The notes below the pieces were generated by a model, which worked only from the letters and a program-made list of their open reading frames with translations, had not been told where the DNA came from and did no database searches. From positions 2,597,027 through 2,661,026 of the forward strand of contig NW_004450459.1 in NCBI RefSeq assembly GCF_000321225.1: a DNA stretch of 64,000 nt, written 5' to 3'. The translations under genes and the position numbers were made by a program. This DNA comes from Odobenus rosmarus divergens. Taxonomy: Eukaryota; Chordata; Mammalia; Carnivora; Odobenidae. Every line of letters begins with the position of its first letter. Position 1 is the first letter of the stretch. Shown one piece after another: positions 26,211-36,024 of this stretch.

Positions 26211-26357
26211 CATTTTTAAGATCAGCCTAGGACCACAAGCATGAGACACAAAGAAAAGGTTATGCAAAAGAACAAGACTAAGATTTTACCTTCCACATTC
26301 TGAGTCTTGATGATTTTATTGCTGTGGAAATGAGACTGACCGTTAAGAACCATACAT

Positions 26358-26674
26358 ATAGGAAGGGAAAAATGAAGGGGGTGGGAATCGGAGCGGGAGA
26401 CAAACCATGAGAGACTATGGACTCTGAGAAACAAACTGAGGGTTCTAGAGGGGAGGGGGGGGGGGGAAGGGGTAACCTGGTGATGGGTATTAAAGAGGGT
26501 ACGTTCTGCATGGAGCACCGGGTGTTATATGCAAACAATGAATCATGGAACACTACATCAAAAACTAATGATGTAATGTATGGTGGTTAACATAACAATA
26601 AAAAAATTATTAAAAAAAAACTAATGATGTAATGTATGGTGATTAACATAACATAATAAAATTAAATTTAAAAA
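26358..26674 (+). mobile_element. Carnivore L1 3' end with a doubled terminus
   Basis: The segment runs from 'ggaagggaaaaatgaagggg' through 'gactatggactctgagaaac', a long G run and 'gcaaacaatgaatcatggaa' to the 3' end. The last 35 or so bases (ctaatgatgtaatgtatggt and following) occur twice, at about 26564-26600 and 26620-26655, separated by an A-rich spacer. A 13-bp target-site duplication (aagaaccatacat) lies at 26345-26357 and 26675-26687, so both copies are within one flanked insertion. Confidence 0.9.
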
Positions 26675-26697
26675 AAGAACCATACATGTAGTTAAGA

Positions 26698-26733
26698 AGG
26701 TGTATATATATAGATAGATCGATAGATAAGAAG

Positions 26734-26778
<45 letters not shown>

Positions 26779-26800
26779 TATATATAGAGAGAGAGACTCT
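26698..26800. repeat. (TA)n / (GATA)n microsatellite
   Basis: A GATA-like block is followed by about 40 bases of pure TA and a short GA run. The unit 'aaggtgtatatata' occurs before and after the GATA block (about 26697 and 26731), suggesting a local duplication. Confidence 0.9.
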
Positions 26801-26824
26801 TTGGTAATCCTGCATATAGTTTAC

Positions 26825-26895
26825 CAATTATGGTTTCTTTGTTTTTTGTGGGGTTTTTTTGTGGGTTTTGGGGTTGTTTTGTTTGTTTGTTTTGC
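26825..26895. repeat. T/G-rich low-complexity segment
   Basis: Alternating T runs and G runs such as 'tgtggggtttttttgtgggt'. Nothing else is seen in it. Confidence 0.7.
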
Positions 26896-27464
26896 TAATT
26901 ATTTTGTTGTCTAAATTCCAACTTGGAAAATCCAATGCAGGTGTTAAAATAAATGCCTGTGAACCCAGGAGGATTCCCCTACAATTCAAATGCCTGAGAA
27001 CAGACTGTCCTTAAATGAGTCCACTCTGGTCACAGACCCTGGTTCCATGAGCTGGCTCCTATACCGAGACCACTCTGATTTGGATCACTTCCAAACATTG
27101 CAGGTTTATACATGTTCAGGAAGTACATTCATGCGGAAGCTACATCTTAGGCCACCTGATCTTTTCAAAAATCATACAGCCTGATTTATATATTTTGTTA
27201 TTAAAAATCCATCTGTGCTTCACATGGTTACAAATTGTCTAGAGCCCCTGTAGGGCTTACAATTCTACACCTCTATTCTCGCTTTCATTTCATTGTTCTC
27301 CTAAAGTAAACAAGGAAGGATAGAGGAGAAAATAATATATATTTGAAAAATACAGAGTAAGTTTCAAACTCAAGTTACAAAACTTAGAGTTGCACAAATT
27401 CTCTTGGCAAAGAAATCAGTGTATCTGTGAGGTATTTGATATAAATTATTTAACAATATAATGT

Positions 27465-27715
27465 ATAATAATGGCTACCTTTATGAGTACTAAGTCCTAA
27501 GAACTTTGCTAAGTATGTTATGTGTACTTGTTTTTTCTGACAATCCCATGAAAATTTCTCTCATTGTTCTTAAACTTGGGAAACTAAGGCCCAGAGAGGC
27601 TGAGTAACTTGGTCAAAGTCACACAGCTATTAAGTGGAAGAGCTGAAATTTGCATCCACAAAGTCTGACTCCAGAGGTTTCTGGATTCAGAATTCTACCA
27701 TTAGGCTATACTTCT
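27465..27715 (-). repeat. MIR SINE
   Basis: The reverse MIR is well preserved: 'gggaaactaaggcccagaga', 'ggctgagtaacttggtcaaa', 'gtcacacagctattaagtgg', then 'agtctgactccagag'. Confidence 0.85.
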
Positions 27716-27719
27716 TTCC

Positions 27720-29465
27720 ATCTCCGATTGTGTAACATATGCAGGTAATGAGATATGTAACATGCAGGTAATGATTAAATATAATCATCATCATTTCCAA
27801 ATATCATGTAAGACCGTGTACAATGACCAATTCATTAAAATATTTATATATATAAAATCAAAACGCCTATATTTATATACAAGTGTGTTTTTTATATACA
27901 AACAATGGCATTTTGTGCTTTGTATTCTTCCTTTCAGCATTATATTTTAGGTAAAATATAAGGTAATACCTCTCTTTCTAAGTCTGTGAGGAACAGTTTT
28001 CCCACCTCTAACATGTCAACTCTAAGGACATCACAGGGTCTATATAACTGCTATGTGAAGTTTACATGTTAGTGTTAGTACCACTAGAACTTTTCTTTCC
28101 TTATTTGTAATGTCTAATTTCCTTAGGCTCAAATTTTAAACACTCTAGATTCTCTGGTCTCATTTCTCCAATTTATCAATGAGGATTTTGCACAAAGAGC
28201 CCTTTTCACCCTAAACACTGAATAGTCATTTTTATATCCTTAACTCATACTTCGCAGAAACAGCAATCTGTTAAGCCTGAGATTAATCAGAATCTGAACG
28301 CTGGTTTGCAACCAGTATAAGCTGACCAAGAATCCAGGCCTCCAGACTCTGAAAACCTTACCTAATGGACTAACCATCAGACTGACCACTTTAACCAATA
28401 CACAGTAAAAATCACAGCTCTCTGGAGAATTTGACACAATTTTAACACAAGTATATTAAGCAAAGATTGAAAAAAGAATTAGCTAAACATCTCTCACAAT
28501 GGACCTTTTCTTAGTTGTAGCTCAAAGCTTCTTTTTAAAATGTCATAGTATCTTCTTAGTTGTGTTATTTAAAAAGTACACGTCACAATATGGAAAATAA
28601 ACTTTAAAAAAGTTTAATCAGTTTAATTGAAAAATACTTTTCCTGACCAAAAAGTAAATAATGCAGAAATGAAACATTTTATTCTAAGAGAAAAAGGTAA
28701 GAAGCAGTCCCCAGGAGTCTTTCTTTTACATACAAAGGTCATCAGCATGTTCCCTCCCAGGTACCTAAAGCAGGCCCACTGGAATTACTGAGCACCCTTT
28801 TACTTGTTTTCAGATGTATACAGGAAAAAAAAAAGGGGGGGGATGTGGGTCCTCAGTTAACATGGGTTATATCCATTTATCCATTTTTTGCTTTGCTGGT
28901 ATGATGATAGCATTATAGCATAATGACTATTCTAGAATCTCAGCCAAAAAAGAGAAGAAAAAGTTGATTTAGCTTTAGCCTGCATAGGACAGGATATCTC
29001 TCTGTGTGTGCTTTTTAATTCCATTTCCCATTATAAAACTCAGAAATGTAAACGCCTAACATATTTATATTTATTTCCAAAATAAAATGAATTTCTACCC
29101 TATTTGTTGATGATAGAACTGTCTTTATTAAAGAGCAAAGTCATTTTTCATGACGTAGGTATGAAAGCCTGGTCATCTTTCTGTATCAGTTTATATGTGT
29201 TTTAATCTATTTCTGCTATTTATGAGATCATAGAGTTGATGTGGCACCAAATGGATCAAAAATAAAAGGGTGATTGGTTTTTATTAATATATATGCCCTC
29301 TTCTGTATTTTTTCACTGACTTCTGAAAAATATGCTCATAAATTTCTTCTCAAAGTGTTTATACTATGCGGAATATCTTGAAACTGAACAAGGGTGAGGA
29401 GAGTGTTAGCTCTAAAGCGAAATGACCCTTAAGTAATTTAGTGGATTTAAATTGTAATGGTATGA
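27720..29465. other. Non-coding stretch, nothing recognised
   Basis: Very AT-rich and without a repeat family I can assign. A mononucleotide A/G junction lies at about 28826-28843. Frames are short and featureless. Confidence 0.5.
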
Positions 29466-29469
29466 TTAT

Positions 29470-29695
29470 CAGGATAAAAAACCACTACTGTTTCTTCAAC
29501 CACAATATGCACAGTATTCCACTGATGGCTCCCATCTATCCTCACAATAGCCAAGTCAACCCATTTCACAGACAAAAGAAACGGAGGCCCCAAGAAGCAA
29601 AGGAGCACCTCCCGAAGCTCTCCATGTTGGTGAGTAAAAAAGCCAGGGTCTGACTCAGCACACTGTCGTGTTCTTCACCATCATTCCACGCTGAC
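29470..29695 (-). repeat. MIR SINE
   Basis: 'ctatcctcacaatagccaag', 'acccatttcacagacaaaag' and 'aaacggaggccccaag' are MIR in reverse. The small frame at 29441-29653 lies within it. Confidence 0.65.
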
Positions 29696-29711
29696 TTTAC
29701 ACACCAGATAC

Positions 29712-29870
29712 TGCAGTTCTCCACCCATGCTGGAAATTAGAATCACTTGGGGAGATTTCAAAAATATGGATAAATTAAATCATTCCCTTGAAATGAGCTA
29801 AAAACATCACTATTTTCGTAAGCTCCTGAATTGATTTTAGTGTGAACCCAGGGTTGAAAACAGCTGGATT
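29712..29870. mobile_element. MER5-like hAT relic
   Basis: 'ctggaaattagaatcacttg' then 'gggagatttcaaaaatatgg' and the end 'gggttgaaaacagctgg' resemble a decayed MER5-type element. Confidence 0.5.
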
Positions 29871-31120
29871 TGCAAATGCCAAGGTATAGTTGTTTTTTCC
29901 CTTAAGAAACATGAGTCTCTGAGTGGTGCAAGAACAAACGTTCAAATTGTTTCTCTAGAACAGAAACATTAGATGAGGGCACACAGCAGCACCACAATCA
30001 CCACAGGATCCTTCCTTCCTCCCCCAAGCTGCTCCTTCTGCCCCGTGTGAAGATCTCACATGGCGTCCCAGTGCTGAAGGAGACCCGGGGGTTGTGTAAT
30101 CCACAACCTCCATCCACAAGCGAAGAGACCAGAAGGAAACAGTTTTGCCCAATATCTCATGTTCACAGTAAAGGCAGAATGAGAACTGGAGTCTCTAGCC
30201 CCCTATTTCAGGGCTCCTTTCACAGAAAAATTTTGGAAGCAACAGGAAAACAGTTGGGGCAGGGAATTGGCCAAGGCATCTGAAGAGAATTTTAAGAACC
30301 AGAGAGAACACAGGAAAGAAAAAGAATCACGGCAGAGTGAGCGAGGAGAACCACCACAATCCGAATATAATGGGAAAATAAGAAGTAATACACAACAAAG
30401 AAATAAAACTGGCCAGAGAAAAATACAAGAGGGAGAACTAGCCATTGCAACCCTGTATCAGCAAAATAAGGAAAAAATTCAAGGGCATCACCACATCTTC
30501 AATCCCGGTTTGGGAAGCATGTGCAGGCATAAAATACTTTCAGAATAGAAAGTAATATGGAAACACACACTAACTGGAGGAAAATCACCAGATAGAGAGG
30601 CAGGGGCTGCCAGAAACTCCCCAAACTGTGAAATATCATCTACTACCTTGCTCAAGTTCAAGGATCAGCTGTTTCAACATCAGCTGGGAACTCAGCAAAG
30701 CAGTACCTCTGGCCCCATCCCAGGACTGCTAAATCAAGCTCTGCACTTTAATAAGATCTCCTCACAATTTAGATACATATTCACATTCGAGAAGTACCAG
30801 CTCTGCTGTAAGAGCCAGACTGAATTGTGAAAACAAGTAGCTATCACAGGCAGAAGTGGGGACTAAAGAATTAGGTAGAATTCAGTCTAATTAAATTACA
30901 TGTTGATGTTCCACGATCTGCCAGGCCCTCATCTGGGTATTTCAGGAAATGAACGCCGGAGGTTAGGCATGGTTAGCGGGACACCGTTAGGGGAGAATGC
31001 AGAAAGGGAGACAATGCCCCTGTGCTTCAAGGGGCCACGCGAAGTGCTACAGGGTTTGGAGGAGCGGTAGCTGGGGTTCCAAGGTGCACGGAACCACTGC
31101 ACTGACTCCCTGGCAGGGTA
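29871..31120. other. Non-coding stretch, nothing firmly recognised
   Basis: The segment 30090-30200 may be a degraded MIR. The frames at 30047-30548 (+) and 30203-30445 (-) overlap and have no domain signal. Confidence 0.45.
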
Positions 31121-31124
31121 GAAA

Positions 31125-32005
31125 TGGTTATGGGGAAATGGCAGGGCCTAGTCTAGGCAGAGGGAACAGCATAAGCAAAGATGCAGAACTCAGAAGCCTG
31201 CTGTGTGTTGAGGGAACACTGCCTTCTGCCTAGAGCAGTGTTTCCCAAACTGTTTCAAGGAGACTCAGGACTCTCTGATGACTACGAAGGGTAGGGATGG
31301 GAGGTCAGTGGGGTTGCTGGGACCCATAAGATTATATTTTAACAGTGGATTCCACCACTGAAAAAATGTGCAGCATAGCACTGAGCTAATACACAAGGCA
31401 CTTCTAAAAGTATTACCTACAGCCGTGCCTGGCATTCAGCAGGCACTCAAATATTCATAGAATGAATGAATGAATGGAGTGAATGAGTGAATCTATGAGA
31501 TCAAAGTAAAAAGGTGGAGCCACTTTTGGCCTGGGCTGCAAAGGGTCTTAAAATGTCAGAGATTAGGTTTATATGTTATTTGGTAGGGCACTGAGGAAAA
31601 GTTTATTAGCCAGTGACTGAGCTTGGCTCTGCTTTAAGAAGCTTATTCTGCAAACCAGGTGTAAAATGGATTGGAAATGAGAGAGATTGGATCTGGGAAA
31701 CTAGTCAGGAAGATATCAGGGTAGTGTCTAGAAAGAGTTAAGAGTCTGAAGAAAGTCCCTATGGGAATAAAAAGGTGGAAAAGCAGGTATCATCAGACAT
31801 CAGATAGAGATGGAGTCCATGGGACTTATCTGCGAATTATATTTGGGAAGCAGTGATATTGGGAAGGTCCTGGGTGACTAAGAGAAAACAGAAATTGACA
31901 GAACCACCTCTTTTCATGTAAGAAGAAAGATGTGGATTAGAGTTTAAACCTGTTTAAGGCACTTGAGAAGACTATAGAGGGATCTTGCAGATGATTCAAA
32001 TTGTC
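31125..32005 (+). repeat. Old mammalian interspersed repeat, interrupted
   Basis: 'gtctaggcagagggaacagc' and 'ataagcaaagatgcagaact' begin a segment that resumes at about 31530 ('tgggctgcaaagggtcttaa') and runs to about 32005. The middle (about 31230-31500) holds another relic starting 'gcagtgtttcccaaact' and a MIR-like end at 31425-31480 with (GAAT)n. The motif class is that seen at 55.5 kb. I cannot name the family. Confidence 0.45.
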
Positions 32006-32009
32006 AATA

Positions 32010-33299
32010 TAAAATTTAGGAGGGAAAAGAGAGATAGGAATACCACTTTGGGAAAATAATCTAGCACTAATAAAAGAACATCACTGAATAAAAAGTAACC
32101 TGCAAAAAGGAGATCTATAAAGCAAAGAGGATCAAGAGAAAACTGCAGAAAAAAAATGAAAAAGCAAAGGTAGGATGAAAAGGCGATATTGAGACACACA
32201 GGAAGAGACAGGACTGGGGGAGATGGCAAAACAGAGATGGTGAACTGGGGGGTGGGTGTTACAATAAAAACCCAGAAGTAAAAAGCAGTGGGAAACTGGG
32301 ACAAACATGTTCATTGTCCTTTAGATCCTGGAAGACACAGGATCTTATAGGAACAGCAGAAAGCCAATTTTGCCCTTCACTTCTGTGAGCAAAGATTTTC
32401 ATAAATGAAGCAATTACTCCTGTGAGAAAAACTAATTGTTCATATTTTTTAATATAAATTGTTGCTATTAAAAATCATGCAATGCTATCTTCAAATTCAG
32501 CTGGAGGAAAATCTAAACTAACAGGAGGCAGTTGAGGGATTTAAGACTCTTTCTCTCTTCCATGGTGGAAGAATAATGCTCCACACAGCATTATTCTCCG
32601 TAGACATTTCACCTTTTGGAGGTGTGTTTGTTTACCCACATTTTTTTTTTCTCGCTGAGCTAGGTCATTAACCTGAGGAAAAGAGCACTGAGAACACCTG
32701 ATAGACTTTTATAAATCCTCATATAATAGTTAACACTTGGTAAAGTTATCCTCTAACTGCTGACAGGTCTAATTGGCCATGTTTGGGTGACAAGTACTAA
32801 TGACAGTTCCTTCTCTGGTTTGATGGCAGAAGAGACACCTCCCTTGGTTTCCTTTCTGCCTCAGTTCAAGAAGGATACATTAAGTTCACTGTTCTCTTTT
32901 TGCTCTGTGAATCCATATATTTGGGAAAATGCTATAAAATATCGACGTACTTTTCTTTCATATAGATGCTGCTTAGTGGTTAAACTTTTATAAAGACACC
33001 CTTACTTACGTAATGTAAAATAATATAATGCAAATGAAGTACATAAGGAATTATGCTGCAAAACATTCCAGGGAAGGCAGTAATTTTTCCTTTGTTAAGA
33101 GAATTCACCTTCTCAAAAGCATTTTACTACAAACGCATCCAAGAGAGGTCAAGGAGATCTACAAGAATAGCTATTTGATTTGTGGTTTTCATTCCAAGCT
33201 TCCTCAAATCACTTTTGGAAATGAGTAGCAGTGTGAATTATAAATCCACAAATATTTGATTTATGGGGATAAAGAATCTGAACTACAACCAACACTTTT
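32010..33299. other. Non-coding stretch, nothing recognised
   Basis: No gene supported. The frames 31996-32314 (-), 32787-32993 and 33028-33228 (+) have no domain or splice support. Confidence 0.5.
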
Positions 33300-33359
33300 G
33301 AGTAAATAAACATTTTTCCCCCACCTTAAGAGCCACAAGTAACAAGAGAATTCCAATGC

Positions 33360-33760
33360 AGCATTTGCATTCTAAGGGCATTTATCTATTACAGGGAAGG
33401 GGCAGCACATACTCAATGCACAGATGGCATCAAAATAAGATGAAAGGACTATGAAAACCGGTGAAATAGGATCCTGAAATATTTAAGGGAGTGCTTTCAA
33501 GCCAAAACCTTTAACTTTACCTGAGATGTAGCTATTGACTTTATGAAAAGCCTTCTTTTTAATTTGATAAATGCACTTTCTACGGCTGCATGCATTGTTC
33601 TGAAGCTGCCAGTCTCCAAGCTTGAGGCTGGACCCTACGTAACACGAATGTTTTATTTCTTCTATTTGAGCATTGTTTGCTACATCTTAACAAAGTTTGC
33701 ATTCACCTTGGTGTGATGCTCCTGAGCAAAGCAAAACCAGAGAGAAATGCAAACCACATC
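33360..33760. promoter_or_regulatory. Octamer-motif cluster upstream of the CpG island
   Basis: A perfect ATTTGCAT octamer lies at 33363-33370. GTTTGCAT lies at 33695-33702, and its reverse complement ATGCAAAC at 33747-33754. The segment is repeat-free and about 1 kb from the CpG island edge. POU-domain factors bind such motifs. Function here is inference only. Confidence 0.3.
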
Positions 33761-34615
33761 TCTGTATGAAAATAAAATGAAGATGACGTTTCCTAACCCA
33801 AGAACTTCTGAGAGCATTCCAAAACTGTGTTTATTTTGTATCATGGGGGCCAAGGGCTTGATGGCAATTTATTTTCCTTGAAGGACTACAACACTCCCCC
33901 ATCCAGGTTCACCGTAAAAACTGTTCGTCCTCCAGAGCCTGGGGAAACATTTGGGGAAGCATCGTCCTGCCAGTTCTCCCTTCTTTCCCCACGGGCCCCC
34001 GCAAATAACAGTAGCGAAGCAGATGGTCCTCCCCCTCCCCTTCGCCTTGTCCCTTCCGCAGTCCCACAGTGTCCTCCCATCTCGCACTGACACCTTCACC
34101 CAGCGCCCCCGCCCCCCACCCCAGGCTCCCAGTAAGTGCAAACTTTGGGGACCTTCTTTCTGCCTCACCGCCCCCATTTCCCCTTCTTTCAGCTGCAGAA
34201 CTCTCTCAGAACCCCAAGTTTCGACTCCTATCTTCCTCCCACATCTCCCCAAACTACCCATTTCCCTGTAATGAGAGAGAAGCCCAGCCCCAAACTTCCC
34301 AGCCCAGGTGACGGAGGCCCTGCGGCTAACCACAGAGGGGCACTCTCCTTGTCCTCTTCCCTTCTCCATCCTCCCCTCCGTCCTTGGGAATCGGAGCCCC
34401 GGAGCCCACACTGGGGACTCCTTCACTCCTTTGGCTTCCACGACCTACTCCTAACTCCAGGGGCTCACAGGAGCCTCACGCCACAGCCCGGGCAAGCGGC
34501 GGCTCGGCATCCTCCTCTACAAGTGGGACCGCCGGATAAAGTGCAAACTCCAGTGGGAGGGGGCTCCCGGCCATTCCCTCGGGCGGCGCGCCCCCAGGCC
34601 GGCTCGCGCCCGGAG

Positions 34616-34659
34616 GAGGCGGGCGGGCTGGGGCGGGGAGGCGGGCGGGCTGGGGCGGG
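34616..34659. repeat. Tandem duplication of a 22-bp GC-box unit
   Basis: Two perfect adjacent 22-bp copies at 34616-34637 and 34638-34659 begin gaggcgggcgggctggggcg. Each carries GGGCGGG-type Sp1 sites. They lie just downstream (- strand sense) of the candidate donor at 34718. A CTGGG run follows at 34687-34703. Confidence 0.85.
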
Positions 34660-34717
34660 AAGGCGGCGCGGGTACCAGGGGCGCCGGGCTGGGCTGGGCT
34701 GGGCGCCCGGAGCTTAC

Positions 34718-34990
34718 CTCGGCGCGCCGGCCGCTGGCGCGTGGGGCAGTGGCTCCTCCAGCCGGGAAGCTGTTGCTCGCGCTCCGGCGGCTGCGGCGGT
34801 CCCTCCGGGGCTGCGCTGGGGCTCCGCGCAGACGCTCTCCCGCTATCTATTGCAGCCCCGGGCGGCGGCGGCGGCGCCGGCGACAGCTCGGCCCCGCGCG
34901 GCCCCGAAACTGTCCAACTCTGGCGGGCGCCGGGCTGAGGTTCCCGGCTGCGGCCCCAGCGCTGAGCGCCTGCGCGCCCTGCCTCGCCCA
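34718..34990 (-). other. Candidate non-coding first exon, - strand (5' limit unknown)
   Basis: On the - strand the sequence reaches CGAG|GTAAGC, with the last exon base at 34718 and the intron GT at 34717-34716. This is a strong 5' splice site match inside the CpG island. No ATG-initiated frame with recognisable content is seen upstream, so it would be 5' UTR. The transcription start is not determined and the upstream end given here is arbitrary. If real, the 34 kb to the left is intron 1. Confidence 0.45.
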
Positions 34991-34991
34991 G
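34856..34991 (+). other. Candidate exon segment ending in a + strand splice donor
   Basis: CCCAG|GTGAGG at 34991/34992 is a strong + strand 5' splice site. An acceptor-like 'ctatctattgcag' ends at 34855, which would bound a 136-bp internal exon. Alternatively the donor ends a first exon starting further left. No recognisable protein is encoded in any frame. It overlaps the - strand exon candidate, so at most one may be used in a given tissue, or the promoter is bidirectional. Confidence 0.3.
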
Positions 34992-35204
34992 GTGAGGGGC
35001 GTGTGCCTGGAGCCCGCGGGGCGCGCCCGGCCCTCTGGCCCGGCTCACGACCCCGGGGTTTGGACCCGTCGACGCCACTGCCGCGCGCCGAAGCTGGTGA
35101 CGGTTTACCAGACAGGGACTTGCGAGGCACACACACTAGGGCGAATGAGGCGGGACCGTTCGGGGGCCCGTTGCCACTGCAGAGTCTCCCGCAGCATCGC
35201 CGCC

Positions 35205-35210
35205 TATAAA
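35205..35210 (+). promoter_or_regulatory. TATA-like box
   Basis: CGCCTATAAATCC contains TATAAA in + orientation within the CpG island, between GC-rich flanks. It would predict a + strand start near 35235. In - orientation it reads ATTTATAG, a weaker match. A TATA box in a CpG island is not unusual, and use is unproven. Confidence 0.35.
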
Positions 35211-35570
35211 TCCCGCCTTTCCAGGCGTGCGCGCACTGCGAGGGAGAGGAGGCTCCGTCCCGACCGGGGCTCCGCGCTGTCCTCGGCCTCGGGGCTCCAG
35301 CCCCTGCAAGAATTCTTGGCAACGGCCGAGGTCCCGAAACCCGGATGCCAAGCGGCGTGGTGGGGCGGATCTGTCAAATATTAGTCAAGCCAGAGTGAAA
35401 CTCTCTTCTTGGAGATCGTCAGACCAACTATTTGTTTTTCCTCTTTGACCAGCTCTCGGCTCAAAGACCACACTGAGCAGCCTGGGCATTTTTGGCGGAG
35501 CCGGGAAGGCCCGCAGCGCGGAAAGTATCGCAGCCGCGCGGCGGATCGGAAAGGCTTGCGGGTGGGGGGC

Positions 35571-35790
35571 TTCTGCTCCTCTGGATTTCTTTCCGTGTTT
35601 AAGTTTTCAAGACTAAAACATGTCATCGGTTACCCCGATGTGGGGCATCTGCTGAAAGTAGTGCAAACAGCCAAGGTGCTGGGTTCTGAAAGGGAGAGCG
35701 CTTGGAAAGAAAACATTTAAGGGGCAAGGAAAAATAATTTTAGAAGAGCAGTTTCCTGAGATTACTTCTTTAGCTGCAGAAGTTCAGGAG
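35571..35790. other. Right flank of the CpG island, nothing recognised
   Basis: Composition returns to AT-rich over this span. No repeat, splice site or reading frame can be supported. Confidence 0.5.
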
Positions 35791-36018
35791 TAATAAATGA
35801 CAAGAGAGCTGAGCAGAGATTTTTTTTTTAACAAGTGATTTTAAAATATTATTCTTTGGTTTTCTTCTCAGATGGCTGACACTAACTCCATCAATAATTA
35901 AGCCCGCAGCTGTTAATGTCTTGGCATAATCGTCCAGAGTAAATATCTTAGCGTCCAGCCAAAGCCGGTGCTGCTCTCCAGGGTGGGTTTGAGATTTGAC
36001 AAGCACACGCACAGCATC
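35791..36018. other. Open, coding-like or conserved segment beside the promoter
   Basis: The - strand frame is open from a stop at 36019-36021 down to about 35770. It contains RLWLDAKIFTLDDYAK and a hydrophobic LTAAGLIIDG stretch, unlike the repeat-derived frames elsewhere. It is preceded by an acceptor-like 'gaaagctctag'. I see no good - strand donor after it, and the lower end turns into A-rich sequence. On the + strand, 'ggttttcttctcag' (AG at 35870-35871) is an excellent 3' splice site, but the + frame after it (MADTNSINN) stops at once. It could be a conserved non-coding element, a non-coding exon or an exon remnant. I do not recognise a protein family. Confidence 0.3.
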
Positions 36019-36024
36019 CTAGAG

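Larger units (their letters stand above)
34480..35570. promoter_or_regulatory. CpG island (probable promoter)
   Basis: About 1.1 kb with very high GC and frequent CpG, set in an AT-rich, CpG-poor neighbourhood. A GC-rich but less CpG-dense shoulder extends left to about 33.9 kb. It holds GC boxes, a TATAAA motif (35205-35210, +), a tandem GC-box duplication (34616-34659) and two oppositely directed splice donors. Long overlapping frames on both strands (for example 34136-35209 + and 34476-35132 -) come from the scarcity of stop codons in GC-rich DNA. Their Pro/Arg/Gly/Ala-rich translations show no domain, so I do not call them genes. The gene served by this promoter is not identified. Confidence 0.9.

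Noticed and set aside
34136..35209. 357-codon + frame (and 218-codon - frame) over the CpG island
   Set aside because: GC-rich DNA has few stop codons. The translations are Pro/Arg/Ala/Gly-rich without domains, overlap on both strands, and run through strong splice donors.
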